DNA of 32,753 nt from a virus, in the IMG/VR virus record IMGVR_UViG_3300013111_000333, positions 1 through 32,753 of that record; one strand, 5' to 3'. Of this stretch, positions 1 to 8,202 are shown in pieces. Within the stretch, counting starts at the first letter, position 1, and every line of letters begins with the position of its first letter. Under the pieces are notes generated by a model that was not told the origin of the DNA, did no database searches, and saw nothing but the letters and a program-made list of their open reading frames with translations. Both the position numbers and the translations under genes were made by a program.

Positions 1-47
1 ATAAAATCCTTGCCTTTTACGGCCGCGAGTTGCCTGTCTGCTAACCA

Positions 48-401
48 TTATGCACTTATCCTATTCACAAATCCGAAAATAGTTATTTCATTTGCATTGT
101 TCGAAAATGCTCTTACTACCAAGCTATTTTGTAACACGTTTCCTGGAACTATTAAATAAAGACCGCTTTTAGCTGGAATAGACATCTGAATTAAGTCATC
201 GGGGTCAGTCGTTCCTCCCCACTCGATGGTTAATTCTGTGGCACTTGTGCCATCATTGGTTGCATAAAGCCATAGCTCATCATAATCACTTGTTCCGGTA
301 ACCGCGGTGTGAATTGTTGTTCCCGGAGTAGCCGTTGCGACAACCTTGATTCCTCTTCCGTTCGTTGAGCCAGAAAAGGCCCGTTTTGCAAATGTTGCCA
401 T
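48..401 (-). CDS. Small beta-rich structural protein (117 aa)
   Basis: The protein is a single beta-sandwich-like domain (GIKVVATATPGTTIHTAVTG, ELWLYATNDGTSATELTIEW, MSIPAKSGLYLIVPG, NEITIFGFVNRISA). Similar small proteins occur near fibre genes in many phages and may cap or decorate the fibre. AAGGAG lies 11 bases before the ATG. It is the last complete gene seen before the window edge. The function is not established. Confidence 0.6.
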   Translation of the reverse strand: MATFAKRAFSGSTNGRGIKVVATATPGTTIHTAVTGTSDYDELWLYATNDGTSATELTIEWGGTTDPDDLIQMSIPAKSGLYLIVPGNVLQNSLVVRAFSNNANEITIFGFVNRISA

Positions 402-419
402 GTTATTTATTTCTCCTTA

Positions 420-1508
420 TTAACTAAATACCTGAACCTGAAGAACGTCGGCCCCGCCAGAACTCAAAGCAGCTATTGCTTGAGATACTCTTTGGGCTGT
501 CCATATTCTTTCAGTAGTTGCGGTTCCAGCCTCAGCTTCGGCTTGAGAAACCACATCCGGATTAACCTCTGCCCCATCCTCGACATTTAGTAGCGTCCTG
601 ACTTCTGTAGCCGTAAGAGCATCGATGTTTCCTGAAGTTATTCTCCCTACAAGTGTTTGCTCTGCTATTGTTAGAGGCAAGGGAGTATTATCCGCTGTAG
701 CGGCTAAAACCGTATTGGCGTTATAATCAGACTCCATAACCGCCCCGGCAGCGTCTACGTTTGTTGTGTCTGTTACATCGGCCCCATCCTCGACATTTAG
801 TAGCGTCCTGACTTCTGTAGCCGTAAGAGCATCGATGTTCCCGGCAGTAATACGACCGACAAGAGTCTGTTCTGCGACAGTTAGAGCCGCGGGTGTATTA
901 TCAGACGTAGCGGCAAGAACTGTATTGGCATCAAAGAGAGCTTTTGTTACAAAATCCGATGCCTTATTAGAGCTATCTTCCATAGAGCCATCAGACGCTA
1001 TAGAAATAAAGTTCCCCGCTGTTCCACCAATGTCTAGTTGGTCAGCAGACGTAGCGTTTATCCAGACCCACCTAGTTCCGTCATATGAAAATAGATAATG
1101 TCTGTCGGCCAATAGATTAGTATTATCTAGGTTTACTGCCGTTCCCGAAGAGTTTATTTTCATAACCGACTTCGTTCCCAGTCCGCTGATATTCAAAGTT
1201 ACTGTTCCATCAGAATCAGTATCTAGAACTAAATCGATAACGTCATCAGTAGCATAGGACGTTATCTCGGCAACTGTGGCCTCATAATAATTTGCTGATA
1301 TATATGTAGCAGGGACATTGATGATATTCTTTCTTGCCTGTAAGTCAACTATATCATCAGCATTATCCTTCATTGCAACATCAATCTTATTCATATTACT
1401 GGTTCCAGCAGTCCCCGCTATATCCGAGCGATAATCTAAAAATGATTCTGCTTGGTCAGTTGTACTATTATAAAGATGTAATCCATAATTAGTAGTAGTA
1501 GATGGCAT
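420..1508 (-). CDS. Tail fibre protein with tandem repeats
   Basis: The 362-residue protein starts with a tail-attachment-like region (NYGLHLYNSTTDQAESFLDY, TSNMNKIDVAMKDNADDIVD) found in fibres of Gram-positive phages. Its C-terminal half has two copies of a 70-residue unit (NTVLAATSDNTPAALTVAEQ, TLVGRIT-GNIDALTATEVRTLLNVEDGA) that would form a repetitive beta shaft, and it ends with VLQVQVFS. AAGGAGG lies five bases before the ATG. It probably binds the host surface. No catalytic motif is visible. Confidence 0.75.
   Translation of the reverse strand: MPSTTTNYGLHLYNSTTDQAESFLDYRSDIAGTAGTSNMNKIDVAMKDNADDIVDLQARKNIINVPATYISANYYEATVAEITSYATDDVIDLVLDTDSDGTVTLNISGLGTKSVMKINSSGTAVNLDNTNLLADRHYLFSYDGTRWVWINATSADQLDIGGTAGNFISIASDGSMEDSSNKASDFVTKALFDANTVLAATSDNTPAALTVAEQTLVGRITAGNIDALTATEVRTLLNVEDGADVTDTTNVDAAGAVMESDYNANTVLAATADNTPLPLTIAEQTLVGRITSGNIDALTATEVRTLLNVEDGAEVNPDVVSQAEAEAGTATTERIWTAQRVSQAIAALSSGGADVLQVQVFS
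571..839 (-). repeat. Direct repeat in the fibre gene
   Basis: A 59-base block is identical at 571-629 and 781-839, 210 bases (70 codons) apart. It encodes the shared IDALTATEVRTLLNVEDGA unit. DNA identity exceeds that of the flanking parts of the repeat, which suggests recent duplication or gene conversion. Confidence 0.9.
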
Positions 1509-1571
1509 TTAAACCTCCTTCCATATATTTAAAACTGTATTCATAAGAATTTTTGATTTGTTCATAGTTTT

Positions 1572-2060
1572 CTAGACTACAGTATAGTCTAAATCTCCTA
1601 ATGTCTCTACGTCCATTGTTCCCAATGTATCACCATCAAAGTCACCAAGATAATTGAGCGCGGCTGTTACCATGGTAAGAACCATTTTGATTCTCTTGTT
1701 ATTGAAAGTAGATTCGGCATAGGATAAAAACTTCATAACTGCGGTTAAAACATGGGTAATGTTTATAGTCGATGATATTTTATAAGACAGGCTCGCGACC
1801 GCGTCTATGACAATTCCGTTTAAAATCGTGGATGTCACGGAAGCCCTTAGCTTAACTGTATCATATATGTTTCTAATTATTCCTAAGTTGATTGTGGATG
1901 TCCCTCTCCGAATAATTAGAAGATTTGCGGTCATGACTATGGTTTGTACAAAGGTTATAAACCAGTTCGTTGTCTTAGAAAAATTATCCAGTGCGAATTG
2001 AAATGCCGCGCTTGACCTAACAGTGATGAGAAAGTTTCGGATATTTACTTTATTATCCAT
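1572..2060 (-). CDS. Unknown tail-region protein (162 aa)
   Basis: I do not recognise this gene. It is rich in Ile, Thr, Ser and Val with scattered basic residues (NIRNFLITVRSSAAFQFALD, TLKAVM-like helices around 100-120) and lacks long transmembrane segments, though NWFITFVQTIVMTANLLI is hydrophobic. It ends in an acidic tail (GDFDGDTLGTMDVETLGDLD). GAGGTAAGAG precedes the ATG. It is probably part of the baseplate or fibre complex because of its neighbours. Confidence 0.55.
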   Translation of the reverse strand: MDNKVNIRNFLITVRSSAAFQFALDNFSKTTNWFITFVQTIVMTANLLIIRRGTSTINLGIIRNIYDTVKLRASVTSTILNGIVIDAVASLSYKISSTINITHVLTAVMKFLSYAESTFNNKRIKMVLTMVTAALNYLGDFDGDTLGTMDVETLGDLDYTVV

Positions 2061-2077
2061 CTCTTACCTCACTCTCC

Positions 2078-2485
2078 CTAACTGTTGTTCATTTGTATAG
2101 AAATACCGCTGGCTGCGAAAAGAACAGTTGTTGCATCTGCGACAGTTCGTGATGTATCTAATGCCTCGTAGTACCACATATTCCCGGCCGTCAGAGCATC
2201 GCTTATAAATACGTGAGTAATAGTCCCCCATGATGCTGTGGATTCTGCAAATTCAACAGATGTCAGGTTCGCTAAAACGCCTAATGTCGCATTGCTCCAA
2301 TTCGTTTTATTATTAACCATTGCCACTCTTGCATAGGCTCCTCCAGAAGGCTCGGTAACTCCTGTTCCGTCAAATGCGGGCGATGTTGTACTAAGTCCAA
2401 TATAATAAGTTGTAGGAACAGTAAAAGACGTTCCTCCAAAGTTTCTGTCCAAGATTTTGTTTGATGCATAAGCACTTACACTCAT
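2078..2485 (-). CDS. Tail-fibre family protein (135 aa)
   Basis: The protein matches a small structural family common in phages of Gram-positive bacteria: NKILDRNFGGTSFT, TYYIGLSTTSPAFDGTGVTE, PSGGAYARVAMVNNKTNW, then WGTITHVFISDALTAGNMWY. It is a beta-rich, probably trimeric tail accessory protein. AAGGAG lies eight bases before the ATG. Its position among baseplate and fibre genes supports a role at the tail tip. Confidence 0.7.
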   Translation of the reverse strand: MSVSAYASNKILDRNFGGTSFTVPTTYYIGLSTTSPAFDGTGVTEPSGGAYARVAMVNNKTNWSNATLGVLANLTSVEFAESTASWGTITHVFISDALTAGNMWYYEALDTSRTVADATTVLFAASGISIQMNNS

Positions 2486-2497
2486 AATAATTTCTCC

Positions 2498-2851
2498 TTA
2501 TACTCCGTTTGCTGGTAAAATAATTAGTCGTCCCTGAGCGGGCCTAAAAGTATCCCCCGCTACATCAACAAGAACGGGCTGTATCACAAAGACTCCTGAA
2601 AGGGACTCTGTATCAGCAGAGGCCAAAATAGCGTACCATGTATTCGTTCCATCTATTACTCCTGCTTGGGTAATAATAGCTGTTTCCGGTTGACCTAGTT
2701 CCGATACTACTACCGATACCGTCCCTCCACTTATGTCGAGGATAGTAGTACCATCATTTTCAAACATTTCAAAACTGAAGGTAAATTCTGTTCCAGCTAT
2801 AAACTCTGTAGTAGACATTGAGTTAAGTATGTCATAACTAGTTTGCGCCAT
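2498..2851 (-). CDS. Baseplate accessory protein, BppU/Ig-like
   Basis: The 117-residue protein reads as one beta-sandwich domain: FIAGTEFTFSFEMFENDGTT, ILDISGGTVSVVVSELGQPE, NTWYAILASADTESLSGVFV and FRPAQGRLIIL. This resembles the N-terminal domain of phage upper baseplate (BppU) and similar tail-tip proteins, which dock receptor-binding proteins. AAGGAG lies nine bases before the ATG. The whole protein is one small domain, so a larger BppU function is unlikely. Confidence 0.5.
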   Translation of the reverse strand: MAQTSYDILNSMSTTEFIAGTEFTFSFEMFENDGTTILDISGGTVSVVVSELGQPETAIITQAGVIDGTNTWYAILASADTESLSGVFVIQPVLVDVAGDTFRPAQGRLIILPANGV

Positions 2852-3065
2852 TACTATCTTCTCCTTCTTTCTCTACGTTTTCTAAATTATCCTCTTCAAC
2901 AATTTCTCCATTAATTTTGTTTATATTATGCAGTGAAAAATTCAAGGCACTCATTGCATTAAATAAATTGGATAAATTATTATGACCTTTCACTTCGACG
3001 TTCTCAAGAAGAGTAAGGGCCTCGATAATCGCCTTGTGAGATTTATCATCTAATTTTTTATACAT
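2838..3065 (-). CDS. Small acidic helical protein (75 aa)
   Basis: The frame can start at TTG (3071) or ATG (3065); the ATG is eight bases after GGGG and overlaps the fibre stop by eight bases, so it is preferred. The protein is helical in its first 50 residues (KAIIEALTLLENVEVKGHNN) and very acidic at the end (EEDNLENVEKEGEDS). It overlaps the next gene by 14 bases. No family is recognised; such small proteins between fibre genes may be assembly factors. Confidence 0.55.
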   Translation of the reverse strand: MYKKLDDKSHKAIIEALTLLENVEVKGHNNLSNLFNAMSALNFSLHNINKINGEIVEEDNLENVEKEGEDSNGAN

Positions 3066-4521
3066 AATCAAATCCCCAGAATATTCCTTTATAAAATTTC
3101 ATTCTTTTATTTGAAAACAATGGCCCGACAAGTACATTTGCTGTACTGCCTGTATATGAATCCATCCTAAGACTTGTACCATACAGCCTGAGACTACCGG
3201 ACGCCTCTATTGTACAGGTTGATGCGTACATATAAGCATAGCCGCTTCCTACTTCCATTCTTGAACCAGGGCCATCCATGGCAACCCCAGATGTTCCATA
3301 TATTACGGGGAATCCCGTTGCACTATTTCCCATAGTGGCTCCAGGCCAAGCAATAGTCCCACCATAAATTCTAGTTCCTGACATTGTACCGGTAGTTACC
3401 TTTGCCGCACTGAGTCCAGAAGCAATTAGGTTATTGGTGACAGCGCTCGTCGCAATTTGAGGAGTATCAATTTGTCCTGATAATTTATCAGCATAAATCG
3501 TTCCATCAAATGTAGCCGTTGTTCCGGATACCCTCAGATTCCCTATTCTCATATCTCCATCGCTATTGATGTAATTACCAAAGGAGTCGGATAGTCCATC
3601 ATTCGATATTGTCCAACCACCAATAAAACCAGTGCTGGCAGAAATTGTTCCATCGAATGTCCCAGAAGACCCTGTAAGGTCTCCCGTGAATCTAACATTA
3701 CCTGCGCTATCTACATAGAACGTATCTCTCCATGTACCACCTTGATTTTGCTGAATTCTTATTCCGTCTTCGGCATTCAAGTCCAGCTTACTCTTTCCAT
3801 CATTAGCAGTTATTTCGAAAGACGCATTATTTAAAAATGCCCCCGCTTCATTTAGAAGAAAGTTATTTGAATCGTTTTTAATACTCAATGTGTTTCCCGC
3901 GATTACGCGGCCTACAATTGCGTCGGCTACAACAGTGTGCATCTGATAGGGTTCGGATTCTATGAAGAGTATGTCTAGTTCAGAACCTATTCCAGATACT
4001 TCTCCGGAAATTTTATCATATATTGATTGAAAATCTATGTTCGCATCGTTATTTTCCGCATAAATAGACTCTATCTTATCGGCCACATACTCAGACAAAA
4101 ATCCCCCGGTAAATAAGATTACATCCGAGAATCCGAAATCATAATAAAAAGTGACGGGAGAAAAATTATTATACTCTGAAATTTGAGTTATTTCAAATCT
4201 ATCCTTTTCATAATTCGTTCTTATAGAGAAAAATTCTATAGAGAATATATCGTCATGAACCACCGGTTGAAGGGCCACTATTTTCGAGATTTCCTGATAA
4301 AGATTTTCATAACAGATGCCGAATTCATAAATATATTCTAAAATGTGTTCAACAAGGTCAATATTTCCTGAACAAAAAAAAGTATGACCATCTATTTGAA
4401 AAATTTTATCCCTTCTTTCATTTGTCTCAACTATTTTTCCAGAAGGAGATATGGCCGAGACCATTCTATCTGAAATAAAAGTAAATTTATTATTTTTACC
4501 GAGTAATACGAATGAACTCAT
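3058..4521 (-). CDS. Tail fibre with N-terminal Ntn-hydrolase-like domain
   Basis: The 487-residue protein has two parts. Residues 1-205 resemble proteasome beta/HslV proteins: Ser2 would be the N-terminal nucleophile after Met removal, D18 in FISDRMVS and K39 in ERRDKIFQIDG match the catalytic Asp17 and Lys33, GHTFFCSGN matches the next strand, and VSGIGSELDILFIE matches the C-terminal strand. Residues 205-487 are fibre-like and Gly/Thr-rich, with VADAIVGRVIAGNTLSIKND, SSGTFDGTISASTGFIGGWT and TATFDGTIYADKLSG, typical of minor structural proteins at the tail tip. GGAGG lies eight bases before the ATG, inside the endonuclease gene. Proteolytic activity is a prediction. Confidence 0.72.
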   Translation of the reverse strand: MSSFVLLGKNNKFTFISDRMVSAISPSGKIVETNERRDKIFQIDGHTFFCSGNIDLVEHILEYIYEFGICYENLYQEISKIVALQPVVHDDIFSIEFFSIRTNYEKDRFEITQISEYNNFSPVTFYYDFGFSDVILFTGGFLSEYVADKIESIYAENNDANIDFQSIYDKISGEVSGIGSELDILFIESEPYQMHTVVADAIVGRVIAGNTLSIKNDSNNFLLNEAGAFLNNASFEITANDGKSKLDLNAEDGIRIQQNQGGTWRDTFYVDSAGNVRFTGDLTGSSGTFDGTISASTGFIGGWTISNDGLSDSFGNYINSDGDMRIGNLRVSGTTATFDGTIYADKLSGQIDTPQIATSAVTNNLIASGLSAAKVTTGTMSGTRIYGGTIAWPGATMGNSATGFPVIYGTSGVAMDGPGSRMEVGSGYAYMYASTCTIEASGSLRLYGTSLRMDSYTGSTANVLVGPLFSNKRMKFYKGIFWGFDYV

Positions 4522-5434
4522 TTCTCATACCTCCTCTTTTATTTGTATCTTTGTATCCTTCATCTTTCCAATCATCTAATTTTATGGCAAAATATTTTTT
4601 ATCGGACGACTTTAATTTTTCAATGGCATCTATTAAAACATCCTTGTCCGGGATTAGTTTACCGGATTTTATCCTTAAGATTTTATATCCCATCCTTTTC
4701 AAAAATTCGTCCCTTTTTCTATCTCTATAAGGTGTATGCCAATACCACGAATCATACTCTACATTAATCATGGTCTTATCATTGAATGTAATTAAAATAT
4801 CAAGGGAGAGATTAGAGAAAGCTTTGTTATATAAAACGGAGTGTTCCGGATAAACTTTACATAATATGTCATAAACCGCCTTTTGTTGTGACGAACCCCT
4901 GTTTATAGTTTTAAGAAGATTTCTCCTGGAAGACTCCGTCTCTAATGGACATCCTACCCCATATTTTTTAAGATTTGTATTTCTTGTTCTTTCTTGTATT
5001 TCTAATATTTCCTTTTTTGTTTTCTTTTTCCACGTTTTTGATATTTTTTCTTTTATTTCTGGGAGTGATGATATGAATGTAGTTCCGTACTTTGAAATAA
5101 GCGTTTTGCTATGAGATTTGCGGTGTTCCGGAACTAGCATTACATTAGAAACCCCATACGTAATCATATTAGATTCTTTAGTTTTTATAGGAGAACAATT
5201 TACACACGATTCTTTTCTTATAATATATCTCTGAATCATAATATCTTTATAGGGCCGCTTCAAGGACTTCCCGCAATAATCACATATTATATCTAACACG
5301 GCATTACTTCCCAATGTTAAATGGGCTATAGGGACTAGAATTTTCTCCCCTCTTTTTAAATCATATCCTAGATTCTCATAATGTTTCCAGTTCCTTCCTC
5401 CTATTCCCACTTCGACGGACTTAGATATTATCAT
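4496..5434 (-). CDS. Free-standing homing-type endonuclease
   Basis: The 312-residue protein begins with a treble-clef-like zinc site (C51/C54 and C77/C80). Three copies of a YG-centred repeat follow, near residues 92-112, 116-134 and 157-176 (ITYGVSNVMLVPEHRKSHSK; KYGTTFISSLPEIKEKISKT; KKYGVGCPLETESSRRNLLK), as in DNA-binding repeats of phage endonucleases. The C-terminal nuclease has D212 (LSLDILI), E226-YDSWYW-H233, and RDEFLKRMGYKILRI, a Vsr/EDxHD-like pattern also seen in the intron endonuclease. It overlaps the Tal gene by 14 bases and the fibre gene by 26, so it has been inserted with minimal disruption. GGGAG lies six bases before the ATG. Confidence 0.8.
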   Translation of the reverse strand: MIISKSVEVGIGGRNWKHYENLGYDLKRGEKILVPIAHLTLGSNAVLDIICDYCGKSLKRPYKDIMIQRYIIRKESCVNCSPIKTKESNMITYGVSNVMLVPEHRKSHSKTLISKYGTTFISSLPEIKEKISKTWKKKTKKEILEIQERTRNTNLKKYGVGCPLETESSRRNLLKTINRGSSQQKAVYDILCKVYPEHSVLYNKAFSNLSLDILITFNDKTMINVEYDSWYWHTPYRDRKRDEFLKRMGYKILRIKSGKLIPDKDVLIDAIEKLKSSDKKYFAIKLDDWKDEGYKDTNKRGGMRNEFIRITR

Positions 5435-7340
5435 TGTCTACTCCCGATTTCATAAGCCTGTTAGTTACAAAAGAATCAACAACACCGTATAAGGGAGTGC
5501 CATTGAAATCAATTTCTCCAATAGCCATTTCTGCCGTAGCCCAGGAATCGTTTGTAAAAGCCAGCATATTCGATGTTAACCATACTTCTCTGGAATCATA
5601 GGTTTCTGAAACACTATCCCAGTGCTTACCTCTCAGACCATTGTCATAAATCTTAATTTCTTCATCAGAAGCATTAATAAGATTATTAGTAGATGCATCA
5701 AGACTACTTGTTATAAAGCTTGTTACATCATTTTTATATGTAGATGCCCAGTTAGCCCATTTCAATTTATCAAACTTGACCGTAGTTCCTGTTTTAACAG
5801 GTTGACCGAATAAATCTGAAAAGACAAAGTCCCCGTTATCAAGTCGTAATCTGTTACTAAAGGTCATTGAAAAGCCCTGCGGATTCTCATAATCATATGA
5901 CATTTCTAATAGTACAAGAGTAAGAGTGCTACCATCATCCTTCTCCACATAGACAGTTGAACCTAGTTCTAGTTGGTCTGTAAAAGTCTCATACTCTTTC
6001 AGTGCTAATACAGATGCGGTATCCATTGAATACTCATATCTTGGCTGAGATATTCGAGCTAAAACAATAACGCCTTGGTCGTAAAGCGTTTGAGCTAAAT
6101 CTTGGACTTCATCAGCATCCATGCTGTCTAATTGTACTAAATTCTCGTTCTGATATGTGTTCTCAAAAGTAAAATAGGATAGCTCTTCTATTTGAACCGA
6201 TGTAAAGTTAGACTCGAAAGAGAGCGTTGTATTTATCCCTTCAAGAGTTGACCTCAGGTTTGTTATAGTAGTATTCTCATTAGTGATTTCATTTTCTTTA
6301 GAATCTATCTCAACCTGTTTCGCGGCCAATAGTATGTTTATATCAGTAAGACTTTGTCCAGATTCAATTCTCGCTCTCTGAGTCGCCTCTAGAGCCAAAT
6401 ACTCGCTATTGAGGTCTACTAACTCTCCCTCTAATACCACTAGGTTAGCTAAAGATGACTTAAGAGATGTCAAGGTAGATGCATATGTAGCTTGGTTGGC
6501 TAAGATTAATGCCTCCCAGTCTGTAATAGCATCTATTAAATCTTGTGTCATCCAGTCCGTTGTCTGATAATAAGAGAAGTTATATATAACATTTGTACCT
6601 AGAGGATTGACAGTTCTAATGTCAAGGTCTCCTCCTCCATATACATATAGAGCAGTTGTTAGCTCATCGGCCACTTCGTCAAGTTCCGAGTTCTCTATGA
6701 CGTTGTCATGAGAAAAATAAACATCTGTAGGACTAGATACATTCTCAATGGCAGTTGCAGAAATCTCATTGTTCACTGTGTCAAAAGTAAATACACAGCC
6801 GTAAGCATCAGACGCCTCGGTCATCAAAAAGTTGTATATATTAGTATCAGCGACATCAAAAGTTCGAAACTTTGTCAGGAGAGTAGAATCTATTGTTCCT
6901 ATCGACCAAGCAGGAATATATGCCAGCATCCTTCCTAGCAAGCTGTTATCAGGGTCAAGAACATCGTATATAGCCATGGTTCCACCAAACGCAGATAGTT
7001 TCTTAGCCATCATAGAGAATTCTAAAGATAGCCCTCTAACGTTTTTTACGGGAACTGCTCCCGAATCATCTATAGAAACATCGCTGATAACAAAATATCC
7101 TATGTCCGTATCATCTACCTTAAGTAACCTTTTCTGCGATACATACTCAAATCCGGGTACTGTTACACCATCAACCTCTTTAGGGATAGTCATTTCTATT
7201 TCGGATGTCGCATTATATCGTCTTTTCACTATGAATGAGGATGCCGCTTTCATTGAGTAAAGCTCATCTTTATTCGGGTTGCAAAGTGTTACTTCAGGTT
7301 TTTCTTGTCTGTTGAAGATGTCGTATAATTGTGTTACCAT
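5421..7340 (-). CDS. Tal-like tail hub protein
   Basis: The 639-residue protein follows Dit and matches the N-terminal hub domain of Tal / prophage endopeptidase-tail proteins (YDIFNRQEKPEVTLCNPNKD, DTDIGYFVISDVSIDD, FRTFDVADTNIYNFLMTEAS). The hub forms the tip plug of the tail. Residues about 270-370 are a coiled coil (LANLVVLEGELVDLNSEYLA, VEIDSKENEITNENTTITNL) inserted in the domain. The C-terminal part (DNGLRGKHWDSVSETYDSRE onward) is the usual linker to a fibre, but the protein ends soon after TPLYGVVDSFV. The stop overlaps the start of the endonuclease gene by 14 bases. Confidence 0.82.
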   Translation of the reverse strand: MVTQLYDIFNRQEKPEVTLCNPNKDELYSMKAASSFIVKRRYNATSEIEMTIPKEVDGVTVPGFEYVSQKRLLKVDDTDIGYFVISDVSIDDSGAVPVKNVRGLSLEFSMMAKKLSAFGGTMAIYDVLDPDNSLLGRMLAYIPAWSIGTIDSTLLTKFRTFDVADTNIYNFLMTEASDAYGCVFTFDTVNNEISATAIENVSSPTDVYFSHDNVIENSELDEVADELTTALYVYGGGDLDIRTVNPLGTNVIYNFSYYQTTDWMTQDLIDAITDWEALILANQATYASTLTSLKSSLANLVVLEGELVDLNSEYLALEATQRARIESGQSLTDINILLAAKQVEIDSKENEITNENTTITNLRSTLEGINTTLSFESNFTSVQIEELSYFTFENTYQNENLVQLDSMDADEVQDLAQTLYDQGVIVLARISQPRYEYSMDTASVLALKEYETFTDQLELGSTVYVEKDDGSTLTLVLLEMSYDYENPQGFSMTFSNRLRLDNGDFVFSDLFGQPVKTGTTVKFDKLKWANWASTYKNDVTSFITSSLDASTNNLINASDEEIKIYDNGLRGKHWDSVSETYDSREVWLTSNMLAFTNDSWATAEMAIGEIDFNGTPLYGVVDSFVTNRLMKSGVDNDNI

Positions 7341-7344
7341 AATA

Positions 7345-8136
7345 TTACGCCACCTTTCTTGCGAAACTGTATGTCATGTCTACGGAAGAAACATTTCCTA
7401 ATAAAGTTATATTATTCGTCCCTCTTATTAATCTGAACCAGTTTTTATTAAATTTTGACATTACCAAAAGACCACTGTCTGATGAAATAATTCCCCTATC
7501 ATTATCGATTGTGACAACTTCACTAGGACTAAAACCCGTTAGGGTGAATGCTCTAGAATTATCAGAATTATTTGTGAGAGTTAAATCCCCTCCAAAAATA
7601 TTAAAGGTTACAACAAGAGAAGGGTACAGATAATCATTATCATCAGATTTATTCCTGAAATCATAGGTTTCCGACGCCAGTTCAATTGTATAAGATTTAG
7701 TAAGAGTCTTTTCAAACTCCCACCCCCAAGGAGCATCGCAAACAACGGTAAATTCATATCCATGAATTTTATTTCCTACTCGAAGCGTCCGAGGATTATT
7801 TAGAAAACAGTTAAAATAAGACATTTGCAAGTCTTCTTGAAGTATTTGAAGTTTTTTATATTCTAAATGTCCAAATAACCATCTCTGGATTATTCCACTA
7901 TTTTCTGCCGTTATTTCATCTGGACTAGTAATAGCACAGTTGAACGACAGAACATTTCTTCCCTGAGTAACCCCATAAAAATAGGGCTTTGCTCTCCGGA
8001 ATATCGGCTCTGTAAGAATGTCCACGCTATTCCCGCTGGACATATAAGCTTCCCCTTCTCCAAGATTCGTTATGAAAAGGTTGTGTGCGGCACTTGGAAT
8101 GCCGTCGAATACAAAATCTTTTGAGAAAAATGACAT
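7345..8136 (-). CDS. Distal tail protein (Dit)
   Basis: The 263-residue protein forms the ring at the tail tip that joins tube and hub. It has the Dit hallmarks: an N-terminal FVFDGIPSAAHNLFITNLGE, the middle motif IIQRWLFGHLEYKKLQ with a later FNCFLNNPRTLRVGNKIHGY, and EFTVVCDAPWGWEFEK, then a C-terminal galectin-like beta region. A longer frame begins inside the terminator. The ATG at 8136 has GGAGG six bases before it and is chosen. Position between tape measure and Tal genes confirms the call. Confidence 0.88.
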   Translation of the reverse strand: MSFFSKDFVFDGIPSAAHNLFITNLGEGEAYMSSGNSVDILTEPIFRRAKPYFYGVTQGRNVLSFNCAITSPDEITAENSGIIQRWLFGHLEYKKLQILQEDLQMSYFNCFLNNPRTLRVGNKIHGYEFTVVCDAPWGWEFEKTLTKSYTIELASETYDFRNKSDDNDYLYPSLVVTFNIFGGDLTLTNNSDNSRAFTLTGFSPSEVVTIDNDRGIISSDSGLLVMSKFNKNWFRLIRGTNNITLLGNVSSVDMTYSFARKVA

Positions 8137-8158
8137 TCTTCGCCTCCTTTTTTGACAT

Positions 8159-8192
8159 AAAAGAGACATTTCCTATATAAAATGTCCCTTTT
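8159..8192 (-). terminator. Terminator after the tape measure gene
   Basis: AAAAGAGACATTT faces AAATGTCCCTTTT with one mismatch and a short AT loop. The transcribed side ends CTCTTTTATG. It starts 11 bases past the tape measure stop, and the next ATG is 23 bases further on. Confidence 0.75.
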
Positions 8193-8202
8193 ATTATATA
8201 AT

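Noticed and set aside
1-47. Possible start of a further gene at the left edge
   Set aside because: Only 47 bases remain, without a recognisable start or ribosome site.
766-1098. Plus-strand open frames across the window, such as this one and those at 1807-2001, 6832-7260, 24893-25232 and 12482-12802
   Set aside because: Each lies opposite a well supported minus-strand gene, lacks a ribosome site and family resemblance, and arises from codon bias or low-complexity (acidic) coding on the other strand.
2281-2475. Second minus-strand frame inside the 135-aa tail gene
   Set aside because: It overlaps fully a recognisable family protein in another frame and lacks a ribosome site.
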